From: an uncultured Mycobacterium sp.
GTDB taxonomy: Bacteria > Actinomycetota > Actinomycetes > Mycobacteriales > Mycobacteriaceae
DNA: 64,000 nt
Direction of reading: 5' to 3'
NCBI GenBank assembly: GCA_900078375.1
Contig: FLQS01000023.1
Location: forward strand, 1 to 64,000
Shown here: positions 28,405 through 36,917 of the stretch, piece by piece
Layout: every line of letters starts with the position of its first letter
Position numbering within the stretch: position 1 is the stretch's first letter
Program-made: the position numbers and the translations under genes
The notes under the pieces: model-generated
The model's database searches: none
Seen by the model: the letters and a program-made list of their open reading frames with translations, nothing else
What the model was told of the DNA's origin: nothing

Positions 28405-29883
28405 TTACGCGGGTCCGGCGGGCGGGCCAAACCACCTGGTGAGCGCGTCGGTGAGCCCGGCTGTGGAACCCTGGCCCACCCATGCCACATGTCCGTCGGG
28501 GCGGATCAACACCGCGACCGGCGCTTCTACCGCTCCCAGCACCGGAAGCTCCCAGCTGCCGCCGTAGTCGGCCTGTACCAACCGAATTCGATCAGCCCAA
28601 CCGGCGATGTCGATATCGCCCGGCCGGCCGAGCTCGAGAAGCACCGGCTGGGCGTCATGCAGGAGTGTGAAAACACGCACCGGTCCAACGGCCGTGCGCA
28701 GTTCGAGATCCGGCATGCGCCGGCCCAGGAGCGGATGCCCGTCACCCAGGTCGTAGTGGATGTCAAGGCCGGACATCCGCGCGGCGTATCGCTTACGCGG
28801 TTCGTCCATGCTCAGGAGTTCGGAGACGTTGTCGTGCAGGGCCTTTGTGCGGTCATCGGTGCGCAAGAGCGCGATCTGCGCCATCGTGGTCTGCAGCACC
28901 CGGGCGGCCACCGGGTGTCGTTCGTCATGATAGGTGTTCAGCAGGGTGTCAGGCGCACCTGTGTTGACCACCTGCGCCAGTTTCCAGCCCAAGTTCACCG
29001 CGTCCTGCACACCGGTGTTCAGACCCTGCCCGCCCGCCGGGTGATGGATATGGGCGGCATCGCCGGCCAACATGACCCGTCCGGCTCGATAGGCCGCCGC
29101 CTGACGGGTCACGTCGGTGAACCTGGCAATCGAAGTGGGACTGTGTATTCCGAAGTCGGTGCCGTAGACCGTAATGAGTGCCTTGCTCAGATCGTCCAGC
29201 GTGGGTTCAGTGGACGGTCCCAGCTGCCGTTCGGTGACCATGACCCGAACCGGTTCCTGGTCGTTCTGCCTGTCCAGGCCGTGGATGCCGGTGGCGTCCC
29301 GACGGATGCCGAACTGCGGTTCCTCGCGCACTTCGACCTGAGCGATCAGATAACTCGTCGTGGGCTCCCAGCCGGGGAAGTCGATGCCGGCCGCCTTGCG
29401 CACCGTGCTGCGCCCGCCGTCACAGCCGACCAGATACTCGGCCCGCAGCGACCGTCCGTCGGAGAGCTCGACGTCGACGCCTTCGTCGTCCTGGGTGAAA
29501 CCCATCACCGCGAGCCCGCGGTGGATCGGCACCGCCAGCTCCGCGATCCAGTCGGCCAAGAGTCGTTCGATATCGTTCTGCCACAACGCAAGTCCGTACG
29601 GATGCGGGGTGGGAAAGTCGCTGATGTCCAGCCGAATCTGGGCGAACCCGGCGACCTGTAGTGCTTGCCCCGCCGCCAGGAACCGGTCGGCGATTCCCCG
29701 CTGATCGAGTACCTCGATGGTGCGGCTGTGCAGACCACCGGCCCGCTGACCGATCACGTCCTGGGTCGGCCGGCGTTCGACGATAGCGACGTCCACCCCG
29801 GCCAGTGCCAGCTCACCGGCCAACATCAACCCCGTCGGGCCGCCCCCGGCGATCACCACGGCGTGCTCTTCACATTGACGCAT
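28405..29883 (-). CDS. FAD-dependent aromatic monooxygenase, rifampicin-monooxygenase-like
   Basis: Group A flavoprotein hydroxylase (492 aa). GGGPTGLMLAGELALAGVDV binds FAD, the YLVGCDGGRSTVRKAAGIDF block is the DG motif, and VMLAGDAAHIHHPAGGQGLN is the GD motif. The C-terminal thioredoxin-like region is as in Rox/PheA/MhpA-type enzymes. The second ATG (29883) was preferred because AAGGGG stands seven bases before it. It faces two SDR genes across an inverted repeat. Antibiotic inactivation is possible, but an aromatic or polyketide substrate is equally likely. Confidence 0.87.
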   Translation of the reverse strand: MRQCEEHAVVIAGGGPTGLMLAGELALAGVDVAIVERRPTQDVIGQRAGGLHSRTIEVLDQRGIADRFLAAGQALQVAGFAQIRLDISDFPTPHPYGLALWQNDIERLLADWIAELAVPIHRGLAVMGFTQDDEGVDVELSDGRSLRAEYLVGCDGGRSTVRKAAGIDFPGWEPTTSYLIAQVEVREEPQFGIRRDATGIHGLDRQNDQEPVRVMVTERQLGPSTEPTLDDLSKALITVYGTDFGIHSPTSIARFTDVTRQAAAYRAGRVMLAGDAAHIHHPAGGQGLNTGVQDAVNLGWKLAQVVNTGAPDTLLNTYHDERHPVAARVLQTTMAQIALLRTDDRTKALHDNVSELLSMDEPRKRYAARMSGLDIHYDLGDGHPLLGRRMPDLELRTAVGPVRVFTLLHDAQPVLLELGRPGDIDIAGWADRIRLVQADYGGSWELPVLGAVEAPVAVLIRPDGHVAWVGQGSTAGLTDALTRWFGPPAGPA

Positions 29884-29977
29884 GCGCATACCCCTTGTGC
29901 AGTGAGTTTCGGCTTAGGGCAGCGATTTTGCGGTACACCCGGGGTCTTGCCGCAAGCCCCCCGGTGCGCTATATGTT

Positions 29978-30012
29978 GAAAGTGGCAAGGTGTTGATTTC
30001 CCTGCCACTTTC
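29978..30012. promoter_or_regulatory. Long inverted repeat between monooxygenase and SDR genes
   Basis: GAAAGTGGCA (29978-29987) and TGCCACTTTC (30003-30012) are perfect arms; a further GG/CC pair extends them with one mismatch, leaving a nine-base centre. It lies 43 bases before the SDR start and 95 bases upstream of the monooxygenase start. An operator for an off-window regulator is likely. Confidence 0.55.
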
Positions 30013-30054
30013 TTTCAGACAGCGGCGAGTCCGGGTCTTCCGTACTGTGCTCGC

Positions 30055-30747
30055 ATGTCTCGCGTCGCGCTGGTGACCGGCGCCGCCTCCGGAATCGGCG
30101 CGGCCGTCAGCACTGAACTCGCCGATAACGGCTGGGTGGTGGCGGGCCTGGATCTGCGGCCGGCACCTCGCCTCGCCGAGTCGATCTCGGTTGACGTTTC
30201 GGACGCCGGCCAAGTGCGCGATGCGGTCGACGCCATCCGCGGCCGGCTCGGACCGATCGATGCGCTGGTCAATGCGGCAGGCCACTACGAGATGACACCG
30301 GTCTCACAGATCAGTACCGCGGCGTGGACGACGATGCTGCGGGTCCATCTGGGCGGCCTGCGCAATGCGGTGCATGCGGTGCTGCCGGACATGATCCAAC
30401 GACGCAGCGGGACCATCGTGGCGATCTCCTCGGAACTGGCGATCGGCGGTGGGGACGGCGACGCACACTATGCCGCCGCCAAGGGCTGCGTTGTCGGTTT
30501 CGTCCGCAGCCTTGCCGCCGAGGTCGCCGCCCATGGCGTGCGGGTCAATTCGGTGGCTCCCGGCCCCACCGACACCCCGCTGCTGGCGGCGGATTCGCCC
30601 TGGCGCGACCCGGCCTACCTGGCCACCTTGCCCGCAGGACGGCTGTCTACGCCGGAGGAGGTCGCGTACGCGGTCCGCTTCCTGATTGACGGGCCTGGCT
30701 ACTGCACTGGAGAAGTGTTGTCCCCCAACAGCGGAGCGGTGGTCTGA
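30055..30747 (+). CDS. SDR-family oxidoreductase
   Basis: Short-chain dehydrogenase (230 aa): VALVTGAASGIGAAVSTELA, DALVNAAGHYE, AHYAAAKGCVVGFVRSLAAE with Y-x-x-x-K, and VRVNSVAPGPTDTPLL. No Shine-Dalgarno is visible, so the message may be leaderless or nearly so. The stop overlaps the next SDR start by one base, so the two dehydrogenases are coupled. Substrate unknown. Confidence 0.9.
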   Translation: MSRVALVTGAASGIGAAVSTELADNGWVVAGLDLRPAPRLAESISVDVSDAGQVRDAVDAIRGRLGPIDALVNAAGHYEMTPVSQISTAAWTTMLRVHLGGLRNAVHAVLPDMIQRRSGTIVAISSELAIGGGDGDAHYAAAKGCVVGFVRSLAAEVAAHGVRVNSVAPGPTDTPLLAADSPWRDPAYLATLPAGRLSTPEEVAYAVRFLIDGPGYCTGEVLSPNSGAVV

Positions 30748-31502
30748 TGGGCAACCGACCTGTCGCACTTGTCACCGGCGCAACACAGGGAATCGGCCGG
30801 GCGATCGCCGAACGCTTGGCGGCCGAAGGGTATTCGGTAGGTGTCAATGGCCCCGAGGAGAGTCCGCAGCTGACCGACGTCGTCCAGGCCGTCGACGGCT
30901 TCCCAGTACCAGCCGATATCTCGGATCCTGAAGCCGTCGGCACCGCTATGGCCGTCGTCGAAGAACATCACGGCCCGGTCTCCGTGCTGGTGTGCAACGC
31001 CGCGTACATGTCGATGGCCGCCCTCGTCGACCACGATGCCGATGACTGGTGGAAAGTGGTCGACACCAACCTCACTGGGACCTTTCACACCATTCAGTCG
31101 GTCCTGCCCGGGATGCGTCGGCTCGGCGGCGGCCGTATCGTGATCATCGCCTCGGAATGGGGAGTCACCGGATGGCCCAGGGCAACCGCCTACGCGGCAT
31201 CGAAGGCGGGCCTGATCGCGTTGACCAAGACGCTCGGCCGTGAACTGGGTCGCGAAAACATCGTCGTGAATGCCGTTGCGCCAGGGGTGGTTGACACCCC
31301 CCAGCTCGAGGTGGACGCCGCCGATGAGGGTGTCAGCCTGACCGAAATACACCGGCGCTATGCCCTGGGTATTCCGGTCGGCCGGATCGGGCGGCCGGAC
31401 GAAATCGCCGAGGCGGTCGGATTTCTGGTGTCACCCCGCATCGGCGCCCTGATCGGGCAGACCATTCAGATCAACGGAGGAACCACCCGATGCCGAGTAT
31501 GA
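30747..31502 (+). CDS. SDR-family oxidoreductase (FabG-like)
   Basis: Short-chain dehydrogenase (251 aa): VALVTGATQGIGRAIAERLA, VLVCNAAYMSMAALVDHDAD, ATAYAASKAGLIALTKTLGR with catalytic Tyr and Lys, INGG at the end. It is FabG-like but probably catabolic, given its coupling with a second SDR upstream and a deacetylase gene that overlaps its 3' end by 13 bases. Confidence 0.9.
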   Translation: MGNRPVALVTGATQGIGRAIAERLAAEGYSVGVNGPEESPQLTDVVQAVDGFPVPADISDPEAVGTAMAVVEEHHGPVSVLVCNAAYMSMAALVDHDADDWWKVVDTNLTGTFHTIQSVLPGMRRLGGGRIVIIASEWGVTGWPRATAYAASKAGLIALTKTLGRELGRENIVVNAVAPGVVDTPQLEVDAADEGVSLTEIHRRYALGIPVGRIGRPDEIAEAVGFLVSPRIGALIGQTIQINGGTTRCRV

Positions 31503-32374
31503 GCGCAACGCCTGCCGGACCCGTAGCCTGGCCGCCCGGCAAGCGGGCCGCCGCGTGCTTCACCTTCGACGTCGACGCCGAGTCGGCGATCCTGGGCATC
31601 GATGCCGCACATGGCGATCGGATGTCGGTGATGTCGCATCAGGCATACGGGCCGCTGGTCGGCGTACCGCGTCTGCTGTCGCTCTTGGCGCGCCACCACG
31701 TCCGGTCGACGTTCTTCGTACCCGGGTACACCGCGGTGCGTTATCCCGATGTGGTTCGTGCCATCGTGGACGGCGGCCACGAGGTTGCCCATCACGGTTA
31801 CCTGCACGAGGTCCTCACGGGTAAGACGACCGAGGAGGAAGGCCTCATCCTGGATCGCGGCAGCGAAGCCCTGGTGGCGCTCACCGGTGAGGCCCCGGTC
31901 GGGTTCCGCGCTCCGATGTGGGAGCTCAACTGGCACTCCCCCGCCCTGCTGGCCGACCGCGGATTCCTCTACGACACCAGCCTGATGGATGCCGATCACC
32001 CGTACGAACTGCGCGTGGGTGACAATCGCCGGCTCGTCGAGATCCCGGTGCAGTGGGCGCTCGACGATTGGGAGCAATACTGCTATCTGCCAGAGATCTC
32101 CGGCAGCGGCCTGATCGAAAGCCCCCGCAAGGCCGCGGAGATCTGGCGGCTGGAATTCGAGGGGTTGCGCTCGGTCGGCGGCTGCTTCGTGCTGACCAAC
32201 CATCCGTTCCTGTCCGGTCGACCCTCACGGGCGGCTGCACTCGAAGAGCTCGTCGAACATGTGGTGTCCTGCTCGGACGTGTGGGTGGCGCCGCTGCGGG
32301 AAATCGCTCTGCATGTACGGGGTTTGGACCTCAATCCTCGCTCGATCGTGCGGCCGGACCCCGCCGAGTTCTAG
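31490..32374 (+). CDS. Polysaccharide-deacetylase-family (PuuE-like) hydrolase
   Basis: NodB-fold metal hydrolase (294 aa). AACFTFDVDAES holds the paired Asp, STFFVPGYTAVRYPDVVR is typical, GHEVAHHGYLHE gives the metal His pair, and PVGFRAPMWELN the R-x-P motif. There is no signal peptide, so a cytoplasmic amidohydrolase on a small cyclic or N-acylated molecule (PuuE allantoinase-like) fits better than chitin or peptidoglycan deacetylation. The ATG has GGAGG nine bases upstream. The stop overlaps the convergent TenA gene by four bases. Confidence 0.85.
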   Translation: MPSMSATPAGPVAWPPGKRAAACFTFDVDAESAILGIDAAHGDRMSVMSHQAYGPLVGVPRLLSLLARHHVRSTFFVPGYTAVRYPDVVRAIVDGGHEVAHHGYLHEVLTGKTTEEEGLILDRGSEALVALTGEAPVGFRAPMWELNWHSPALLADRGFLYDTSLMDADHPYELRVGDNRRLVEIPVQWALDDWEQYCYLPEISGSGLIESPRKAAEIWRLEFEGLRSVGGCFVLTNHPFLSGRPSRAAALEELVEHVVSCSDVWVAPLREIALHVRGLDLNPRSIVRPDPAEF

Positions 32375-32985
32375 GCGGATACCGCTGCTTCGAAGAAGGC
32401 CAGCTCCAGGAACATGGCGCGCCGGTAAGCGCTGCGCACCGCCGGGGTGTCGGCGGCCTGATCGTCGAGCAGTCCCTCCAACACACCTGCGATGCCCTCG
32501 AACTCCGGATCGGCGTACGTCTGGACCCATTGCGCGTACGGCCCCGCCCGGTCGGCATCAAGCGACTGACCAAGCCACGCGTACAGCCGCATACAGGGCG
32601 TCATCGCCGCATAGATGACACCAACCTCCTGGGTCGCCGCGGTCGCCAGAAGAAACTCCGTGTAGGCCGACGTCGCCGCGAGCGGCTGCACTCCAGCCAT
32701 GTCGATGCCCCACGACGCCGCATAGGACGCGTGCAGTCCGAGCTCTTCTCGGACGCCGGCGATCAGATCTGCCAATGCCAGAAGCGTGGCGGTGTCCGGG
32801 CATCGGGCCAGAGCCAAAGCATAAGCACGGGCGAAGGATTCGAGGAAGAATGCGTCTTGCGCGATGTAGGTCGCAAACCGCTCCCTGGGCAGGGTGCCGT
32901 CAGCCATCCCACGCACGAACGGATGCGCCAACACGTCGGCGGCCAGGTCGGAGTTATCGGACCACAACTGAGCAGACAACGACAT
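32371..32985 (-). CDS. TenA-family protein (thiaminase II-like)
   Basis: All-helical TenA/THI-4 protein (204 aa), known to hydrolyse aminopyrimidine for thiamin salvage. Family marks: LAHPFVRGMADGTLPRERFA, YIAQDAFFLESFARAYALAL and Cys131 in MTPCMRLYAWLG, which corresponds to the nucleophile of TenA_C-type enzymes. The ATG at 32985 matches the family N-terminus. It follows the TetR gene by only 11 bases, an unusual partner for a thiamin gene; no other thi gene is nearby, so a non-thiamin role is possible. Confidence 0.85.
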   Translation of the reverse strand: MSLSAQLWSDNSDLAADVLAHPFVRGMADGTLPRERFATYIAQDAFFLESFARAYALALARCPDTATLLALADLIAGVREELGLHASYAASWGIDMAGVQPLAATSAYTEFLLATAATQEVGVIYAAMTPCMRLYAWLGQSLDADRAGPYAQWVQTYADPEFEGIAGVLEGLLDDQAADTPAVRSAYRRAMFLELAFFEAAVSA

Positions 32986-32996
32986 ATCCGCCGAGC

Positions 32997-33569
32997 CTAG
33001 TCGGGGCGTGCCTCCGCCAGCAGGACACGGGCCACCCACTCGACATGGTCCAGCGATTCGTCCAATGTCAGCCGTCGCGCGCGGAATCCGGCGAGTGCCG
33101 CACTGAGCGCGGCGTTGAGGCCGAAGCTCACCTTCGGAATGAGTTCGGGTGCAACACCGACCAGCAGGCGGTTGAACAACTCGACATTGGTGCGTTCCAT
33201 CTCGTCGATCGCCGACTTCACCTCGGGATCGGTGGACCGCATCATCTGCAGCATGAGTGCGGTCATCTCGGGGTTGCGATTGAACGCGCGCTGCGCACGC
33301 CGCAGATAGTCCAAGACCCCCGGTAGCGGGTCGCTGTCTGCTGCGACTCCCGCGGTCAGGATCCGGCGGGTCAGTCGCTTCTGCCAGTCCTGCAGCGCGG
33401 CGGCAAGCAAGTTCTCCTTCGAACTGAAGTAGCGGTACAGGGTGGCCAGCGCGACTTCCGAGCGCTGCGCCACGTCGCGCATCTGGACCGCGTCGGCGCC
33501 GACCTCGGCGATCAAATCGATCACTTCTTCAATGATCTTGGCTCGGCGGGCCAACTGGCCGCTGGTCAT
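32997..33569 (-). CDS. TetR-family regulator, KstR-like
   Basis: DNA-binding repressor (190 aa from ATG 33569). The HTH AVQMRDVAQRSEVALATLYR followed by YFSSKENLLAAAL resembles the mycobacterial KstR cholesterol regulator. The C-terminal domain is helical. In-frame TTG (33605) and GTG (33602) codons could give a longer protein; none has a good ribosome site. It is divergent from the amidohydrolase-FadE-amidohydrolase operon, as KstR is adjacent to fadE34 in M. tuberculosis (established), and probably represses it. TenA is downstream in the same operon. Confidence 0.87.
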   Translation of the reverse strand: MTSGQLARRAKIIEEVIDLIAEVGADAVQMRDVAQRSEVALATLYRYFSSKENLLAAALQDWQKRLTRRILTAGVAADSDPLPGVLDYLRRAQRAFNRNPEMTALMLQMMRSTDPEVKSAIDEMERTNVELFNRLLVGVAPELIPKVSFGLNAALSAALAGFRARRLTLDESLDHVEWVARVLLAEARPD

Positions 33570-33683
33570 GTCCGACAATGAGAAGACGCGGCCGGCCGGC
33601 ACCAAATCGGGGACTTGCGTGTTGACGGTGCCACCTCCGCTCCGAGAACGATCTTCTGCGATGTTACGACATCTTGCCCCACC

Positions 33684-33702
33684 CCTGGTGGGTTACACCA
33701 GG
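33684..33702. promoter_or_regulatory. Inverted repeat, candidate operator of the KstR-like regulator
   Basis: CCTGGTG and CACCAGG form perfect 7-bp arms around GGTTA. It lies between the divergent TetR and amidohydrolase genes, just upstream of the presumed -35 of the latter. Confidence 0.55.
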
Positions 33703-33720
33703 TAGAACCCCGTCCCAATC

Positions 33721-33750
33721 TTGACATGAAGTAGAACGGTGTTTCACTAT
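33721..33750 (+). promoter_or_regulatory. Putative promoter of the amidohydrolase-FadE operon
   Basis: TTGACA (33721-33726), 18-base spacer and CACTAT (33745-33750). The next gene has a good ribosome site (GGGAGG) five bases before its ATG. The -10 is a partial match. Confidence 0.4.
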
Positions 33751-33796
33751 GGGGTATGCGGCGGTGTCCGTCGCGCTGCTGTGATGGGAGGACACG

Positions 33797-34666
33797 ATGG
33801 CCGGACCGGTCGGTCTGCCGGTAATCGACACGATGATCGGATTTCCGCACGAGGGAACCGCTCAGTACGACTTCATCCGCAAACAGACCAAGGACCGTGA
33901 GTCCAAAGAGGACTTCGATTTCCCGGTCGAGTACATGTTCAAGGACGTACCCAAGGGCCTGCCAACCGACGACCCCGTGTCGTTGCTCTTGCAGCAGATG
34001 GACCGGTTCGGCATCGAGAAGTCGATGATCGGGGTGAGCGAGGGCTCCGCGGCAGAGCTGGCACTCAAGATGTTCCCCGATCGTTTCATCGCGTCGGGTA
34101 ATGTCGCCGACCCCAACGACGTCATGGGCACTGTCACCAATATCCGCCGCGAATACGAGACCTACGGCATTCGCGCCGTCTCATGCTTCCCGTCGGGCAC
34201 GTTCCCACAGGTGCCCATCGACGATCCGAAGATGTACCCGGTCTACGCGACCTGCGTGGAACTCGGCATCCCGATCTTCTGCTGCGCCGGTGTCCCCGGA
34301 CCGCGCATTCCGATGGCGCCGCAGGAAGTTTCGCGGATCGACATCGTCATGTTCGACTTCCCCGACCTGGTCTTCGTCACCCGCCACGGCTGTGAACCCT
34401 GGCAGGACCTGGCGGTCAAACTGATGCTCAAGTGGCCCAACCTGTATTACTCGACGTCGGCGTTCGCACCGAAGTACTACCCGAAGGAGATCATCGACTA
34501 CGCGAATTCGCGTGGGGCGGACAAGATCATCTACGCCGGGTACTTCCCGATGGGCCTGTCGCTGGAGCGCATATTCAGCGACATGCCCAAGGTGCCGTTC
34601 AAGGACGAAGTATGGCCGAAGTTCCTGTACGGCAATGCGGCCCGAATTCTAGGACTGGAGAACTAA
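33797..34666 (+). CDS. Amidohydrolase-family protein with altered metal site
   Basis: TIM-barrel protein (289 aa) of the amidohydrolase_2 type. The overall pattern is clear: VIDTMIGFPHEG at the start, GIPIFCCAGVPGPRIP, VFVTRHGCEPWQDLAVKLM and GNAARILGL at the end. However, the N-terminal H-x-H or E-x-H is replaced by D-T-M-I, and the usual terminal GSDYPH reads YAGYFPM, so at least two metal ligands appear missing. It may be a structural partner or act without metal. It is the first gene of an operon with a fused acyl-CoA dehydrogenase six bases downstream. Confidence 0.82.
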   Translation: MAGPVGLPVIDTMIGFPHEGTAQYDFIRKQTKDRESKEDFDFPVEYMFKDVPKGLPTDDPVSLLLQQMDRFGIEKSMIGVSEGSAAELALKMFPDRFIASGNVADPNDVMGTVTNIRREYETYGIRAVSCFPSGTFPQVPIDDPKMYPVYATCVELGIPIFCCAGVPGPRIPMAPQEVSRIDIVMFDFPDLVFVTRHGCEPWQDLAVKLMLKWPNLYYSTSAFAPKYYPKEIIDYANSRGADKIIYAGYFPMGLSLERIFSDMPKVPFKDEVWPKFLYGNAARILGLEN

Positions 34667-34672
34667 GGTCCC

Positions 34673-36898
34673 ATGACTCTGCCAATCGGCACGGCAATCA
34701 CGATCGAGCAGGAGCAGCTGGCCGAGGCTGTGACTCAGTTCGCGGCGCGGCACGCCCCGATCGACAAGACCCGGGCCTCCCTTGACTCGATCGCGGCCGG
34801 TGAATTGCCCACCTGGTGGGAGGAATTCACCGCCAACGGATTCCACGCGGTCCACCTTCCCGAGGCGGCCGGTGGGCAGGGCGGCACGCTGGCCGACATG
34901 GCCTGCGTCATCGAGGCGGCCGCGGCGGCACTGCTGCCCGGCCCGCTGCTGAGCACCGCGACCGCCAGTGCCGTCGCCTCCCTGGCCGACGACTCCGCCG
35001 CGGCGCTGGTGGTCGAGCTTGCCGGCGGGGCACCGGCGGCGGTCGTACTACCGGAGGACTCCGGGGTCCAGGCCGTGCGCGACGGCAGCGGGTGGCGCCT
35101 GAGCGGTTCGATCGGTAGCACCCTGGGTCTTCTTGCGGCGCAACGTGTTCTATTGGCTGCCCGCGGCGAGGACGGCGCAGATCTGTGGTTCGCCCTGGAC
35201 GCCGGTTCCGCGGGCATCGTTGTCGAGCAGCAGCGGGGCACCGACCTGAGCACCGATATCGGCATGCTCACCCTGGACGACTATCCGGCGGATGTCGTGG
35301 TGACCGGGATCGACCCCGCGCGGGCCCGCTGCGTGGTCGCCGCACTGACGGCATGCGCGTCGGCGGGTACGGTCCGCACGGGCGTCGACACCGCGGTGGA
35401 CTACATCCGCACCCGTGAGCAGTTCGGCAAGCCCGTCGGATCGTTCCAGGCGCTGCAGCACAAAGCCGCGGTCCTACTGGTCAACGCGGAGCTGGCATCC
35501 GCGTCGGCCTGGGATGCGGTGCGCGCCATCGAAGAAAGCATCGAGCAACATCGGCTGGCCGCGGCGTCCGCCGCCCTGATGGCCGTGTGCGCCGGTCCCG
35601 ACCTCATGCTCGACGCGCTGCTGCTGTTCGGCGCGATCGGCTACACGTGGGAGCACGACACCCATCTCTACTGGCGGCGGGCCACCAGCCTGGCGGCATC
35701 GCTCGGGTCGGTGACGCGCTGGGGCCGGGAAGCTGGTGAACTGGCTCGGACGCTGAAACGGTCCACCGCAATCAATCTCGGAGACGTCGAGTCGGAGTTC
35801 CGGGCAAACCTCGCGAAGACGCTCGACCGGGCGGCGACGCTGCAGAACGAGACCCCGACCGACGACGTTCGCGCTCCCGGGCTGGCCTTCGGCTCGCAGC
35901 GCGACCTGCTGGCTCAGGCAGGCCTGGTCGCGCCGCACCTGACCGCGCCCTGGGGCATCGACGCGACCCCGGTGCAGCAGGTGATCATCACCGAGGAGTT
36001 CGACAAGCGTGCCGGCCTGGTCCGCCCCTCGCTGGGCATCGCCGAGTGGATCCTGCCGACGATCCTCAACAGCGGAACCGACGCACAACGCGAACGATTC
36101 GCCGAACCGATGATGCGCGGCACCCAACGCTGGTGCCAGCTGTTCAGCGAACCGGGCGCCGGCTCGGACCTGGCCTCGCTGGTCACTCGGGCGCAGAAGG
36201 TCGACGGCGGCTGGCTGGTCAACGGTCATAAGATCTGGACCTCGTCGGCACACGTCGCCCAGTTCGGGGCCATGCTGGCGCGCACCGACCCCGAGGCGCC
36301 GAAACACCGCGGCATCAGCTACTTCCTGGTCGACATGACTTCACCCGGCATCGAGATCAGCCCGATCAAGCAGGCCAGCGGCGAGTGCCATTTCAACGAA
36401 GTCTTCCTCACTGACGTCTTCGTCCCCGACGACATGCTGGTCGGTGAGCCCGGCCGCGGCTGGGATCTGGCGGTGGCGACCATGGCCGTCGAACGCACCG
36501 CGATCGGCAACTACGTCAACATCGATCGCTCACAGGCGCTTCGCCGAATGGCGGACGTCGACGGACCCGATCATGACGCCACGCTGCAGGCACTTGGCGG
36601 GATCGAGGCGCACACCACCGCCATCAAGGCGATGGTGCTGCGCGAGACGCTTCGGCTGGTTCAGGGTCAGGGCCCCGGCCCGACCTCGAGCATCGCCAAG
36701 TACGCCATGGTGCTGCTGCTGCGACGCGCCTCGACCGCGACACTGGCCCTCACCGGACGTCTTGCCATGCTGGAGAATTCGGATCCCGCGGTGATCAAGC
36801 CCTACTTCGACATGCCGTCCGAGCTCATCGGCGGCGGCACGGCAGAGATTCAGCTGACCATCATCGCCTCGATGATTCTCGGTCTGCCACGGAAATAG
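34673..36898 (+). CDS. Fused two-domain acyl-CoA dehydrogenase, FadE34-like
   Basis: Single chain of 741 aa with two acyl-CoA dehydrogenase modules. Module 1 (about 1-365) ends with YIRTREQFGKPVGSFQALQH and LFGAIGYTWEHDTHLYWRRA, the latter holding the TWEH catalytic Glu of ChsE-type enzymes. Module 2 (about 385-741) has WCQLFSEPGAGSDLASL, GHKIWTSSAHVAQFG and GGGTAEIQLTIIASMILGLP. Fused FadE34-type enzymes desaturate bulky steroid-side-chain CoA esters; here an analogous branched or cyclic acyl-CoA is inferred. It is flanked by amidohydrolases and a KstR-like repressor. Confidence 0.9.
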   Translation: MTLPIGTAITIEQEQLAEAVTQFAARHAPIDKTRASLDSIAAGELPTWWEEFTANGFHAVHLPEAAGGQGGTLADMACVIEAAAAALLPGPLLSTATASAVASLADDSAAALVVELAGGAPAAVVLPEDSGVQAVRDGSGWRLSGSIGSTLGLLAAQRVLLAARGEDGADLWFALDAGSAGIVVEQQRGTDLSTDIGMLTLDDYPADVVVTGIDPARARCVVAALTACASAGTVRTGVDTAVDYIRTREQFGKPVGSFQALQHKAAVLLVNAELASASAWDAVRAIEESIEQHRLAAASAALMAVCAGPDLMLDALLLFGAIGYTWEHDTHLYWRRATSLAASLGSVTRWGREAGELARTLKRSTAINLGDVESEFRANLAKTLDRAATLQNETPTDDVRAPGLAFGSQRDLLAQAGLVAPHLTAPWGIDATPVQQVIITEEFDKRAGLVRPSLGIAEWILPTILNSGTDAQRERFAEPMMRGTQRWCQLFSEPGAGSDLASLVTRAQKVDGGWLVNGHKIWTSSAHVAQFGAMLARTDPEAPKHRGISYFLVDMTSPGIEISPIKQASGECHFNEVFLTDVFVPDDMLVGEPGRGWDLAVATMAVERTAIGNYVNIDRSQALRRMADVDGPDHDATLQALGGIEAHTTAIKAMVLRETLRLVQGQGPGPTSSIAKYAMVLLLRRASTATLALTGRLAMLENSDPAVIKPYFDMPSELIGGGTAEIQLTIIASMILGLPRK

Positions 36899-36917
36899 CA
36901 GGAAAGGACACAGCGCG

